64,000 nucleotides of DNA from Alcanivorax sp. S71-1-4 (GCF_009846755.1 NZ_AQOR01000005.1:1-64000), one strand, 5' to 3'; shown: positions 8,377 to 17,721, counted from the first letter of the stretch. Notes: generated by a model from the sequence alone, not told the origin. Program-made: numbers and translations.

Positions 8377-9216
8377 ATGGCTCAGGCCAAGGCTCTCAAC
8401 CGAGTTCCCCCGCTGCGCTCAGCACTGTTCGTCCCCGCCAGCCGCCCGGAACGGATTCCGCGTGCGCTGGCCAGCGGTGCGGACTGCGTGATCGTAGACC
8501 TGGAAGATGCCGTCGCAACGGAAGACAAAGACAGCGCCCGGGCGGCACTGGCCGCGTTTCTGCGCGAGCAACCGGACAGCGGCATCGCCGTGCGCGTGAA
8601 CGCCTGTGACACAGCCTGGTTCGCGGACGACCTCGCACTCTGCCGTGAACACACGGGCCTGCGTGCACTGGTGCTGCCGAAAACCGAATCCGCCGCCCAG
8701 GTGGCGCAGGCGCACGCTACCGGCCTGCCTGTCTGGCCGCTGATCGAAAGCGCCACCGGCCTGCTCGCGCTGGCAGAGATCGCCCGCGCGCAAGGTGTCG
8801 AACGCCTCAGCTACGGTGGCCTGGACCTCGGCGTCGACCTTGGCCTGACGACGGGCAGCGACGGTGCCGCACGCATGCTCGACGCAGTGCGCTATCAGTT
8901 GCTGGTGCATGCCCGGGCTGCCGGGCTGCCCGCGCCCCTGGAGACTGTCTGCACCGAATTCAACGACGCCGACACCGTACGCCGCGTGGCGCGGCTGGCC
9001 CGTGACTCGGGCTTTGCCGGCATGCTCTGCATTCATCCGAAACAGATCGCACCGGCCCATGACGGCTTCGGCTACGACACGGCGGATGTGGCCTGGGCGC
9101 GCCGCGTGCTGGCGATGGCTGCCGAACACCAGGGCGCGGCCTTCCAGCTCGACGGCCGCATGGTCGATGCGCCGGTCATCCTGCGTGCGCAACGCATCGT
9201 CGCCAACACCGACTGA
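8377..9216 (+). CDS. HpcH/HpaI-CitE family lyase, citramalyl-CoA lyase (Ccl)-like
   Basis: A 279-residue CitE/Ccl-type TIM-barrel lyase, the size of single-protein acyl-CoA lyases. Visible motifs are RSALFVPASRPERI, VIVDLEDAV (41-45 region, Asp/Glu), VRVNA with Arg73, Glu124 in PLIESATG (metal ligand) and Asp150 in YGGLDLGVDLG. The ATG at 8377 is 2 bases after the CoA-transferase stop with AGGGAG about 10 bases upstream. In the itaconate pathway this enzyme splits (S)-citramalyl-CoA into acetyl-CoA and pyruvate. The fold is certain, the substrate is inferred from the neighbours. Confidence 0.87.
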   Translation: MAQAKALNRVPPLRSALFVPASRPERIPRALASGADCVIVDLEDAVATEDKDSARAALAAFLREQPDSGIAVRVNACDTAWFADDLALCREHTGLRALVLPKTESAAQVAQAHATGLPVWPLIESATGLLALAEIARAQGVERLSYGGLDLGVDLGLTTGSDGAARMLDAVRYQLLVHARAAGLPAPLETVCTEFNDADTVRRVARLARDSGFAGMLCIHPKQIAPAHDGFGYDTADVAWARRVLAMAAEHQGAAFQLDGRMVDAPVILRAQRIVANTD

Positions 9217-9223
9217 GTCCGGT

Positions 9224-9242
9224 GCGGCAATGATCTTGCCGC
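9224..9242 (+). other. Intercistronic hairpin
   Basis: GCGGCAA and TTGCCGC form a perfect 7-base-pair stem around TGATC, 7 bases after the lyase stop. No T-run follows, so it is more likely an mRNA processing or stability element, or a weak attenuator, than a full terminator. It lies in the largest gap within the distal operon. Confidence 0.45.
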
Positions 9243-9277
9243 CCTCAAGAACAACAAGGGACCCACAGGGAGCCATC

Positions 9278-10864
9278 ATGAATCATCTCATCGCCGACAT
9301 GCCGGTCTACGCCGCGCCCACTGGCACCGTTTTTGAAGACATGCCCGCCAAAATGCGCCGCCTGGCCACCGAGCAGCCGGAGGCCCTGGCGGTGACGGAT
9401 GACCATGGCACCTGGACGCGTCGCGAACTGATGGCGCAGGCGCATCGCATCGCCAACCGCCTGATCGCCTGCGGCCTGCAACGCGGCGACACCGTGGCGG
9501 TACTGGCCTCGAACAGCCGCGAATACATCGCGCTGCTGACCGGCACGCTGGCGGCCGGCGGCTGCATCGTGCCACTGTCCGGCCTCGCCACCGGCGATAC
9601 GCTGGCGCTGATGATCGATGACTGCGACACCCGCTTCCTGTTCTGCGACCGGCACTATGGGGAGAGCCTGCCCGCCCTGCCACAGATTCCCGCCGGACAC
9701 CGCGTGCTGCTGGACAGCAACACCGACGCACACGGCGCGCTGGCCCTGTCGCACTGGCTCGGTGACGCCACCGACACCGCACCGGACATTCCGCTCACGG
9801 AAGACGATGCGTTCAATATCATCTACAGTTCCGGCACCACCGGCCGCCCGAAAGGCATCGTGCACGACCACCGCCTGCGCGCGCACCAGTATGATCGTTT
9901 CGTCAAAATGGGATTTGTACCGGGCTGCGTCACGCTGCTGGCCACACCGATCTATTCCAACACCACCATGGTAGCGTTGCTGCCGACGCTGCAGGGCGGT
10001 GGCCATGTGATCCTGATGGGCAAGTTCAACGCCGCGGGCTATCTGGCGCTGGCGGAAAAGTATCGTGTCACCCACACCATCCTGATCCCGGTGCAGTACC
10101 AGCGCATTCTTGCCGAGGCGGCCTTTGACCGCACCGATCTGTCGTCCTTCAAACTGAAAATGTCTTCCGGCGCACCACTGCGCTCACCGGTGATCCGCGA
10201 TCTGGTCGCGCGCTGGCCCGGCACGCTGGTGGAGATCTATGGCATGACCGAAGGCGGTGGCAGCACCGTGCTCAACTGCACTGCGTTCCCGGACAAATGG
10301 GATTCCGTCGGCCAGGCCGGCGAAGGCACCACGCTGCATGTGATTGATGAACAGGGCAACATTCTGCCACCGAACACCGCCGGCGAGCTGGTCGGCCGTG
10401 GCGGCACCATGATGCGCGGTTATTACAAGCGGCCGGACCAGAACGAGGAGATCGTCTGGCGCGATACCGACGGCCAGGTGTATTTCCGTACCGGCGACAT
10501 GGCACGCATCGACGAGCAGGGTTTTGTCTACCTGCTGGATCGCCGCAAGGACATGATTCTCTCCGGCGGCTTCAACATCTACGCCGAAGATCTGGAAAAA
10601 GTGCTGGCCACTCACGAGGCCGTCGCCGACGTGGCGGTGATTGCCGTGCCCTCCGATGCCTGGGGCGAAACACCGTACGGCATCGTGGTACTGAACACGG
10701 GCGCGGCCGTCACGGAGGCCGAACTGCTCGGCTGGGCCAACGAACGCCTCGGCAAGACCCAGCGTCTGTCGGCCATCGAATTTCGCGATGAACTGCCGCG
10801 CAACCCGCTCGGCAAGATCATGAAGCGCGAATTGCGCGCGCCCTTCTGGGACAACGACGTCTGA
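9278..10864 (+). CDS. AMP-dependent acyl-CoA synthetase/ligase
   Basis: A 528-residue adenylate-forming enzyme with all core motifs: IIYSSGTTGRPKG (phosphate loop, about 180-195), EIYGMTEGG, YFRTGDMARIDEQGF and the RRKDMI hinge, and the C-terminal NPLGKIMKREL with the catalytic Lys. CAGGGAG precedes the ATG at 9278; an upstream reading frame overlapping the lyase is ignored. It activates a carboxylic acid with ATP and CoA. It is not part of the P. aeruginosa itaconate cluster, so it gives this operon a second entry route for free acids. Substrate unknown; family members act on medium/long-chain or crotonobetaine-like acids. Confidence 0.92.
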   Translation: MNHLIADMPVYAAPTGTVFEDMPAKMRRLATEQPEALAVTDDHGTWTRRELMAQAHRIANRLIACGLQRGDTVAVLASNSREYIALLTGTLAAGGCIVPLSGLATGDTLALMIDDCDTRFLFCDRHYGESLPALPQIPAGHRVLLDSNTDAHGALALSHWLGDATDTAPDIPLTEDDAFNIIYSSGTTGRPKGIVHDHRLRAHQYDRFVKMGFVPGCVTLLATPIYSNTTMVALLPTLQGGGHVILMGKFNAAGYLALAEKYRVTHTILIPVQYQRILAEAAFDRTDLSSFKLKMSSGAPLRSPVIRDLVARWPGTLVEIYGMTEGGGSTVLNCTAFPDKWDSVGQAGEGTTLHVIDEQGNILPPNTAGELVGRGGTMMRGYYKRPDQNEEIVWRDTDGQVYFRTGDMARIDEQGFVYLLDRRKDMILSGGFNIYAEDLEKVLATHEAVADVAVIAVPSDAWGETPYGIVVLNTGAAVTEAELLGWANERLGKTQRLSAIEFRDELPRNPLGKIMKRELRAPFWDNDV

Positions 10865-10870
10865 GCCGTG

Positions 10871-11692
10871 ATGGATAATCTTCTCTACCACCAGGACGGC
10901 GACACCTTTGTCCCCACCCCGCTGGCCAACGGCCCCTGGGCCGGGGCCATGCTGCACGGCTCGGCCGTCGCCGGGCTGTTCGGTCACCTGGCCGAAACGC
11001 AGGTGAGCGCCCACCCGGCGTTCATGCTCAACCGCCTGACACTGGATTTCATGCGCCCGGTGCCGAATGCGCCACTGCGCGCAGAGACCGACACACTGCG
11101 CGACGGCGGCCGGTTGAAACTCTGGCAACTGCGCCTGTTCGCCGGCACCACGCTGGTGGCGCAGGCACTGGCGCTGGCCCAGCATTGCGACGACGTGCTG
11201 CTGCCGGAGACGGCGCCCAGACCGCCGGGGCCGCCCGCGCACCGCGATACCCTGCCCCTGAGCCTCATGGCGGACTGGATGCGCACACGCCGCCCGGACG
11301 TGCCGCACAGCCTGCACTCCTTGCTGGAAATGCACCTGTTTTCGCCCTGGAACCTGTCCGGTGCCGGTCACGGCTGGTTGCGGCTGCCCGCGCAGATCGT
11401 GGCGGACACCCCCTGCTCGCCGCTGGTCCACGCCGTCATGATCGCCGACATGGGCAACGGCGCCGCCCACCTGGACCTGAAGCCGGGGCTGGGCACCATC
11501 AATGCCGACATCACCTTGTCGCTGTATCGCTACCCGACCTCGGCATGGCTCGGCATGCGTGCCTGCAATCTGTTCCAGCCCCATGGCACCGGGATCATTC
11601 ATGCCGAGCTGTTCGACGAACAGGGCGGCTTCGGACACGTGTTGCAAAGCGTGCTGGCGAACCGCAAACCCCAGCGTGCCGCCCCGGTCTGA
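10871..11692 (+). CDS. Acyl-CoA thioesterase-like double-hotdog protein
   Basis: A 273-residue protein with two hotdog halves. The N-terminal half has NGPWAGAMLHGSAVAGL and LTLDFMRPVPNAPL, typical of TesB-like/PaaI-related thioesterase domains; the C-terminal half contains WLGMRACNLFQPHGTGI. It begins 6 bases after the synthetase stop (GTG at 10868 and ATG at 10871 are both possible), with little visible ribosome-binding site, suggesting translational coupling. Role: release of acids from CoA or safeguarding the CoA pool during catabolism (inference). Confidence 0.8.
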   Translation: MDNLLYHQDGDTFVPTPLANGPWAGAMLHGSAVAGLFGHLAETQVSAHPAFMLNRLTLDFMRPVPNAPLRAETDTLRDGGRLKLWQLRLFAGTTLVAQALALAQHCDDVLLPETAPRPPGPPAHRDTLPLSLMADWMRTRRPDVPHSLHSLLEMHLFSPWNLSGAGHGWLRLPAQIVADTPCSPLVHAVMIADMGNGAAHLDLKPGLGTINADITLSLYRYPTSAWLGMRACNLFQPHGTGIIHAELFDEQGGFGHVLQSVLANRKPQRAAPV

Positions 11693-11865
11693 TGCCATAT
11701 CGCCACCGGATGACCGGTCAGTGCCCACGCCACAAACTGTGATCCGCTGCCCTGAAGCGGCCACACCGATTCGCTAACGTCCCGGCCAGGACAAGGCCCG
11801 ATACCCGTCTGTATCAGCCTGCGACCTGCCACAACAACAATAACAACACGCCGGGCGAACACGAG

Positions 11866-14490
11866 ATGGCTACCCCTGACACGCCTGCACCGGGCCGGTT
11901 TCTGCGCACCGGCCTGGTCAAACTGCTGGCACAGAGTGCCGAGTTCCCCCTGACGCTGCTGCTGGCACCGGCGGGCGCCGGCAAGTCCACGCTGCTCAAT
12001 CAATGGCAGGACCATAGCGGCCACGCGCATGTGGTGCGCATGAACCTGTACCCGCCCGACAACGACCCGGTGCGCTTTCTGCGCCGCTTCGCCGAAAAAA
12101 CCCGCGCCGCCGTGCCGGCGTTCGATACGTCCTGGTTCATGCCTTTCGATGTCGCCGAACTGCCACCGGCCTCTGTCGCTGACGCGCTGTTTGATGCCCT
12201 GCAGCAGGTCACCGCGCCGTTGTTCATCGTGTTCGACGACTTCCAGCACATTCACAGCACGGAAACCCTCAGCGTGATCGATGCACTGCTGGCGCAGCCG
12301 CCGGACGACGTACACCTGATCATCGCCAGCCGTACACCGCCGGGTCTGAATCTGAGCCGCCTGCGGCTCGACGACCAGTTACTGGAAATCGGCATGGACG
12401 CGCTGCGCATCCAGCCCGAGGAGGTGCAGCGGCTGAGCCATTGCCTCGGCGGCGAACCGCTGGCCGACGACGTGCTTGCACGGCTGATGACGATCACCGA
12501 AGGCTGGATCGCCGGCGTCAAGATCGCGCTGGTCGCCTCGCAGCGCAGCGGCATGCAGACCTTGCAGGGCTTCGACGCCAGCCAGCCGGAAATCATGGAA
12601 TATTTTGGCCACGCGGTGCTCAGCGGGCTGCCGGAGGGCGCCCGCACCCTGTTCATGCAGAGCGCATTGCTGGACACCTTCAACGCCGCGTTGTGCGACG
12701 ACGTCCTGCAAACCGATCGTGCCGCCAGGCTGATTGAGGAACTGGCCTCGCGCGAACTGTTCCTGATGCCGGTGTCCGGCCAGCCGGGCTGGTACCGGTA
12801 CCACACCCTGCTGCGCGACGTGCTGCAGGCACGGCTGGCCATCGAGCAGCCGGACTGCGTGGCGCCGATCCATCGCCGCGCCACGCATTTTTTTGTGCGC
12901 GCACAGAATTTCCCCCAGGCCACCTGGCACGCCTACCGCTGCGGCGACCCGGCGCTGTTTATCGACTGCCTGGAAAATGCCTTTGATTACTGGCTGCGCG
13001 AAGGCTACGCCAGCCACATTCTCGGCTGGGCCGAAGCGCTGCCGGATGAGCTGATCCTGCGCCACGACAGGCTGGCGGCGCCGCTGATCAGCACACTCAC
13101 ACTCTCGCGCCGTTTTTACCGCGCGCGCTATTACCTGGATGCACTGAAAGCCACGCCCCGGTCGTCCACCAGCCATGACGACGACCCCGCCCGCGTACTG
13201 GATTTTCTCGAGCTGCACCTGCAACTGTTCCAGCACGACACCGATTTCATGGCCGGCGCCGATCTGTCGCTGCTGATGGAAAACGCCGGCCAGCGCGATA
13301 TCCGTGCGTTTTCGCTGGCCATGGTCGCCTACCATCATCTGCAACACGGCCGGCTGGAATCCGCGCTGGCATTTGCCTGGCAGGCGCGGGAAGTCCTGTT
13401 GCGGCTCGGCCACCATTACACCGCCGGCTATGCCGGGCTGATCATTGCACTGGCCAACCAGCAACTGGGGCACATCGGCGAGGCGGTGACGTTTATCGTC
13501 GAACATTTTCACAGTACAGCCCGCGACAGCCCGGTATGGTCGCTGTGGGCCACCGGCATGGTAGTGGTGCTGTACGACCAGAATCGCCTGGACGAAGCAC
13601 GCCAGCTCTGTGAAGACCTGCTGCCGATGGTGTCCTCGGCCTCGGCCACGGAAATGATCTCCACCGTCTACCTGACGCTGTCGCGGCTGCAACATCTGGA
13701 AGGCCGCCAGCAGGCATCCGGGCGCATGCTGGAAAAACTGCTCGGCATTCTGCAACTGGGCAACTACGAACGCTTTGTCAGCATGGCGGTGCTGGAAATG
13801 GTGCGGCAGGCCCTGACCGGCGGCCAGTGGCAACGTCTCGATGCCGTGGCGGAACGCTTCGCCCTGGCCGAGTGGGCACGCGACAACCTGGCCGGCCCGC
13901 TGCCGCCCTACAGCCAGAGCTGGGAGCGCACCGGGCTGGCCGCCGTCTACTGGCTGATCGCCGCAGGCCGGAGCCAGGACGCCATCACCCTGCTGCGACG
14001 CCTGCTGACCGTGGTAAAAAAAGCCGGCATCCGCACCCGCGCCTCCATCATCGACGCCAACCTGCTGGTGCTGACAGCAAAGCACCTGCCGCCGCCGGAG
14101 CAGGCGCGCGGCGTGGAAGCGCTGATCACACGCTACGGCCTGATGAACATCAACCGCTCCGTGTTCGACGAAGCGCCGGGGCTCTCGCCGCTGATGAACC
14201 GGCTGTGGGCCGACGGCACCCTGCCGTTGCCGGAGGGCTACACGCAACTGTTTCCGGCGGTGTTCACCGCCACACCCGCGCAGCCGCCGCTGGACGCCGA
14301 TCCGGATGCGGTGCTGACCCCGAAAGAACTGGAGATCTTCACGCTGCTGCAAAACGGCCTGAGCAACGCGCAGATCAGCGAGCGCACCGGCGTCTCCATC
14401 ACCACCACAAAATGGCACCTGAAAAACATCTACAGCAAGCTCGGCATCACCAGCCGCACCGAGGTGTTGCTGCGCACGCCGGCGAGATAA
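11866..14490 (+). CDS. MalT-like LuxR-family ATP-dependent transcriptional regulator (LAL)
   Basis: An 874-residue large ATP-binding LuxR regulator. The Walker A motif APAGAGKST is near residues 37-45, Walker B LFIVFDDFQ near 118-126, followed by a winged-helix and a long TPR-like helical region. The C-terminus carries the LuxR HTH (LTPKELEIFTLLQNGLSNAQISE and TTTKWHLKNIYSKLGI in its two halves). MalT-type proteins bind a small ligand and ATP, oligomerise and activate promoters. It lies 173 bases downstream of the thioesterase on the same strand, so it is the probable local activator of the acyl-CoA operon and perhaps of tctBA (inference). ACGAG gives a weak ribosome-binding site. Confidence 0.9.
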   Translation: MATPDTPAPGRFLRTGLVKLLAQSAEFPLTLLLAPAGAGKSTLLNQWQDHSGHAHVVRMNLYPPDNDPVRFLRRFAEKTRAAVPAFDTSWFMPFDVAELPPASVADALFDALQQVTAPLFIVFDDFQHIHSTETLSVIDALLAQPPDDVHLIIASRTPPGLNLSRLRLDDQLLEIGMDALRIQPEEVQRLSHCLGGEPLADDVLARLMTITEGWIAGVKIALVASQRSGMQTLQGFDASQPEIMEYFGHAVLSGLPEGARTLFMQSALLDTFNAALCDDVLQTDRAARLIEELASRELFLMPVSGQPGWYRYHTLLRDVLQARLAIEQPDCVAPIHRRATHFFVRAQNFPQATWHAYRCGDPALFIDCLENAFDYWLREGYASHILGWAEALPDELILRHDRLAAPLISTLTLSRRFYRARYYLDALKATPRSSTSHDDDPARVLDFLELHLQLFQHDTDFMAGADLSLLMENAGQRDIRAFSLAMVAYHHLQHGRLESALAFAWQAREVLLRLGHHYTAGYAGLIIALANQQLGHIGEAVTFIVEHFHSTARDSPVWSLWATGMVVVLYDQNRLDEARQLCEDLLPMVSSASATEMISTVYLTLSRLQHLEGRQQASGRMLEKLLGILQLGNYERFVSMAVLEMVRQALTGGQWQRLDAVAERFALAEWARDNLAGPLPPYSQSWERTGLAAVYWLIAAGRSQDAITLLRRLLTVVKKAGIRTRASIIDANLLVLTAKHLPPPEQARGVEALITRYGLMNINRSVFDEAPGLSPLMNRLWADGTLPLPEGYTQLFPAVFTATPAQPPLDADPDAVLTPKELEIFTLLQNGLSNAQISERTGVSITTTKWHLKNIYSKLGITSRTEVLLRTPAR

Positions 14491-14539
14491 GGCAAGGTCG
14501 GACGTCGGACGCTAAAAACACCCCCAATTAAGGGCAATC

Positions 14540-14573
14540 GTAGGGTGGGTAGAGCGCAGCGAAACCCACCGTA
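14540..14573 (+). repeat. Dispersed palindromic repeat, copy 1
   Basis: GGTGGGT (14544-14550) and ACCCACC (14564-14570) flank AGAGCGCAGCGAA. This unit resembles the GTAGGGTGGGT...GCGAAACCCACC elements scattered through many gammaproteobacterial genomes. A related copy in the opposite orientation is at 17722-17754, on the other side of the dioxygenase gene. Confidence 0.7.
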
Positions 14574-14683
14574 AGAGCGATCCACTGCCCAAGCCAATAC
14601 ATAAACCAATACCCAGCCAAACCTCACTGCACGCCTGTTTTAACGTCCGACACCACCCAAACCATGAACCACTCGGCATTTCC

Positions 14684-14717
14684 CCACCCACCCCCTCCCC
14701 GCGGAGGGGGTGGGTGG
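14684..14717. other. Perfect 15-bp C/G-run hairpin
   Basis: A 15-base stem made of C-runs on one side and G-runs on the other encloses the 4-base loop CCGC. There is no T-run on either side. It lies 75 bases before the dioxygenase start, after the LuxR gene. It may end LuxR transcription, and the G-rich arm (runs of 2, 5, 3 and 2 G) could also form a weak quadruplex. Confidence 0.6.
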
Positions 14718-14790
14718 ATCAATACCATTGCTAGAGTCCGCCGTTGTCATCAGACAGACCCCGACAAAACAACAACGACGGAGACCTATC

Positions 14791-17538
14791 ATGGCCATGA
14801 CCCCCTGGGTCACCTGGCCGGCACTGACCAAGTTCGGCACCCTGGGCATCATGGGTGCGCTACTGGTCCTGGCCGGACAGCGTGAAGACCTGCTCAATAA
14901 CAACATGTTCGACCAGGAAGACTGGGCAAGCAGAAATGCCACGATCGTCTGTGATCAGCGCAGCCTGACCGCCCGTACCGAAGACGGCACCTGCAATATT
15001 CTGACGAACCCCGCTGAAGGTTCCGCCCACGTCAACTTCGGCCGCAACGTGAACCCGAACGTGGCACAGGCGGAAACGCTCAACGACACGCTGCTGGTAC
15101 CGAACCCGCGCGAAGTCAGCAACCTGCTGATGTCGCGCGGCGACGACTTCAAGCCGGCCACGACACTGAATTTCATCGCCACCGCCTGGATCCAGTTCAT
15201 GGTGCATGACTGGTTCGACCACGGCCCCCGCACCGATGCCAACCCGATCGAATTCCCGCTACCGCAGGGCGATGCCCTCGGCAGCGGCACCATGTCTGTG
15301 CAGCGCACGCGCCCGGACCCAAGGGTCAGTGGTACGGAAACCACCGTGACCTATGAAAACATCAACACCCATTGGTGGGACGGCTCGCAACTCTACGGCA
15401 GTGACAAGGCGACCAACGACGCGGTGCGCTCGTTTATGGACGGTAAACTGGAAGTCGATGCAGACGGCCGCCTGCCCACCGAATTTCTCAGCGGCAAACC
15501 CGTCACCGGCTTCAACGAAAACTGGTGGGTCGGCCTGAGTATGCTGCACCACCTGTTCACACTGGAACACAACGCCATCGCCGACATGCTCAAGGCGAAT
15601 AACCCGGGGCAGTCTGATCAATGGCTGTTCGACAAAGCGCGGCTGATCAACTCGGCGCTGATGGCGAAGATCCACACCGTGGAGTGGACCCCGGCGATCC
15701 TCGCCAACCCGGTGCTGGAACGCGCCATGTACGCCAACTGGTGGGGTCTGGGCGGCGACCGCGACACGCGCGACAGATTCCAGGGTGACCTGGACACGCT
15801 GAACAACAATCTGGCGCAACTCGGCGGCCTGTTCAGCCTGGTCGGCATCGACACCGGTCTGGGCAGCAACCCGAGCAGCTCGATTGAACACGCGCTGGCC
15901 GGCCTGGTCGGCTCGCGCACGCCCAACAACTATGGCGTGCCCTACACCCTGACCGAAGAATTCGTGTCGGTGTACCGCATGCACCCGCTGCTGCGCGACA
16001 ATGTCGACATCTACGATATCGGCTCCAATATTGTCGACACATCGATACCGATCCAGCACACCCGCGACAGCAACGCCGAAGCACTGCTGGGCGACGCTGG
16101 CGCAGACCGCCTGTGGTACTCGTTCGGCATCACCCATCCGGGCGCGCTGACACTGAACAATTACCCGGATTTCATGCGCAACCTGTCGCTGCCGTTTGTC
16201 GGTGATATCGACATGGCGGCGATTGATATTCTCCGCGACCGGGAACGCGGCGTACCGCGCTATAACGAGTTCCGCCGCCAGATCGGCTTGAAGCCGATCA
16301 CCCGGTTTGAAGATCTGACCAGCGACCCGACACTGCTGGCAAACCTGAAAACGCTGTACAACAACGACATCGAAATGATCGATACGCTGGTCGGGCAACT
16401 GGCGGAAGAAACCCGCCCGGAAGGCTTCGGCTTTGGCGAAACCTCGTTCCAGATTTTCATTCTCAACGCGTCACGGCGCCTGATGACCGATCGCTTCTTC
16501 ACCACCGATTACACCGACGCGGTGTACACTGCCGCCGGCATCGACTGGGTGGAAGACAACACCATGGTCGACGTGATCCGCCGTCACTTCCCGTCCCTGG
16601 CCAGCAGCCTGGCCGGCATGGACAACGCCTTCAAGCCCTGGGGCCTGAACATGCCGGCGGACTACCAGAGCTGGAGTGCCGACGCGAAACAGGACCATCT
16701 GTGGGTCAACGGCGCGCTGCGCACCAGCTATGCTCCCGGCAACGTGCCGGCCATCGAACCCATCGATATCGGTGGCCTGATCAATGCCGTACTGTGGACC
16801 AAGGTGCGCGACGTCACCGATGTGACCCCGCCAGGCTACAGCAAGCCGATACACCCGCGCGGCGCACTGGCCAAAGTACAGTTCGTACCCAGTGCCGGGC
16901 ACCCGTTCACCGGCCTTTTCCAGGGCGCTGACCATGGCCTGCTGCGGCTGTCGGTCACCGGCGACCCGTCAGACCGGGGCTTTGCACCGGGGCTGGCACT
17001 GAAGCTGTTTGTCGACGGCCAGCGTTCGGAAAACATTTCCGCGCTCTACACGCTCAGCGGCCAGGGCAGCAACCACAATATCTTCGCCAACGAAATGTCC
17101 AACTATGTGCAGCCGGAGGTGAACGAAACCCTGGGCACCACCGCGCTATTCTCGCTGGTATCAACCAAACCGACGCTGCTGGTGATGAGCGACATGGCGA
17201 AGGTGAACCAGGACGGCTCCACGGTGGGCAGCGTGAAAGCACCGACACAGATCTACTTCGTGCCCAACGCCAGCGTGCGCAACGCTATCAGCACCGCGCC
17301 GCACGACTTCCGCGACGACCTGACCGCCCTGCCCGCCGGCACCCGCGTGTATGACGTGTACGGCACCAGCCAGACGATCCGAACCTCGCTGTTCCCCTGG
17401 GTGACGGAACGCTACGCCCGCGAGCGACGCGACAGCGCGGTGAAGATCGGTGAGCTGGTCACCACGTCCGCATTCACCCTGTCGCAATTTGGCGATACCG
17501 GCATTTTCTTCAAGCATCAGCGTTACGAAGACCGCTGA
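14791..17538 (+). CDS. Fatty-acid alpha-dioxygenase-like haem peroxidase with catalase-like C-terminal extension
   Basis: A 915-residue haem protein of the animal-peroxidase/cyclooxygenase superfamily. Residues about 100-617 follow plant alpha-dioxygenases closely: IQFMVHDWFDH (distal His139), WWDGSQLYGS, KIHTVEWT (294-300), FVSVYRMHPLL (radical Tyr395, proximal His398), RERGVPRYNEFRR and NASRRLMTDRFFTT (Arg561/562). Such enzymes add O2 to C2 of fatty acids, giving 2-hydroperoxides that decay to Cn-1 aldehydes. Plant enzymes end near residue 640; here about 300 residues follow, with a catalase-like pattern (HPRGALAKVQF, LRLSVTG, APGLALKLF). A hydrophobic N-terminal stretch (15-28) has no clear signal cleavage site. 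GGAG precedes the ATG at 14791. Isolated transcription unit. Confidence 0.85.
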   Translation: MAMTPWVTWPALTKFGTLGIMGALLVLAGQREDLLNNNMFDQEDWASRNATIVCDQRSLTARTEDGTCNILTNPAEGSAHVNFGRNVNPNVAQAETLNDTLLVPNPREVSNLLMSRGDDFKPATTLNFIATAWIQFMVHDWFDHGPRTDANPIEFPLPQGDALGSGTMSVQRTRPDPRVSGTETTVTYENINTHWWDGSQLYGSDKATNDAVRSFMDGKLEVDADGRLPTEFLSGKPVTGFNENWWVGLSMLHHLFTLEHNAIADMLKANNPGQSDQWLFDKARLINSALMAKIHTVEWTPAILANPVLERAMYANWWGLGGDRDTRDRFQGDLDTLNNNLAQLGGLFSLVGIDTGLGSNPSSSIEHALAGLVGSRTPNNYGVPYTLTEEFVSVYRMHPLLRDNVDIYDIGSNIVDTSIPIQHTRDSNAEALLGDAGADRLWYSFGITHPGALTLNNYPDFMRNLSLPFVGDIDMAAIDILRDRERGVPRYNEFRRQIGLKPITRFEDLTSDPTLLANLKTLYNNDIEMIDTLVGQLAEETRPEGFGFGETSFQIFILNASRRLMTDRFFTTDYTDAVYTAAGIDWVEDNTMVDVIRRHFPSLASSLAGMDNAFKPWGLNMPADYQSWSADAKQDHLWVNGALRTSYAPGNVPAIEPIDIGGLINAVLWTKVRDVTDVTPPGYSKPIHPRGALAKVQFVPSAGHPFTGLFQGADHGLLRLSVTGDPSDRGFAPGLALKLFVDGQRSENISALYTLSGQGSNHNIFANEMSNYVQPEVNETLGTTALFSLVSTKPTLLVMSDMAKVNQDGSTVGSVKAPTQIYFVPNASVRNAISTAPHDFRDDLTALPAGTRVYDVYGTSQTIRTSLFPWVTERYARERRDSAVKIGELVTTSAFTLSQFGDTGIFFKHQRYEDR

Positions 17539-17556
17539 ACTGGCTGCACGGTTACA

Positions 17557-17583
17557 CCGCCCGGGCCACATCGGCCCGGGCGG
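17557..17583 (+). terminator. Hairpin after the dioxygenase gene
   Basis: CCGCCCGGGCC and GGCCCGGGCGG form a perfect 11-base stem around ACATC, 18 bases after the stop codon. No T-run follows, so termination is likely but not certain. Confidence 0.5.
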
Positions 17584-17721
17584 TGATGACGGGGTACAGC
17601 GGGAACGGTATCGGCATAAAAAAAGCGCCCCAAAGAGGAATAACGTCAGTGGCGTGGGTTCGATGGAGGGAGCAATAAGGCATTTCTGGGTGGAGTTGCG
17701 GGGGAACATCCAGTCTGGAGG

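Noticed and set aside
8864-9277. In-frame upstream extension of the acyl-CoA synthetase
   Set aside because: Overlaps the lyase gene, lacks a ribosome-binding site and family similarity; the ATG at 9278 has both.
12379-14418. Open - strand frame of 679 codons opposite the LuxR regulator
   Set aside because: High-GC shadow of a clear + strand gene; no domain, start site or Walker motif on this strand.
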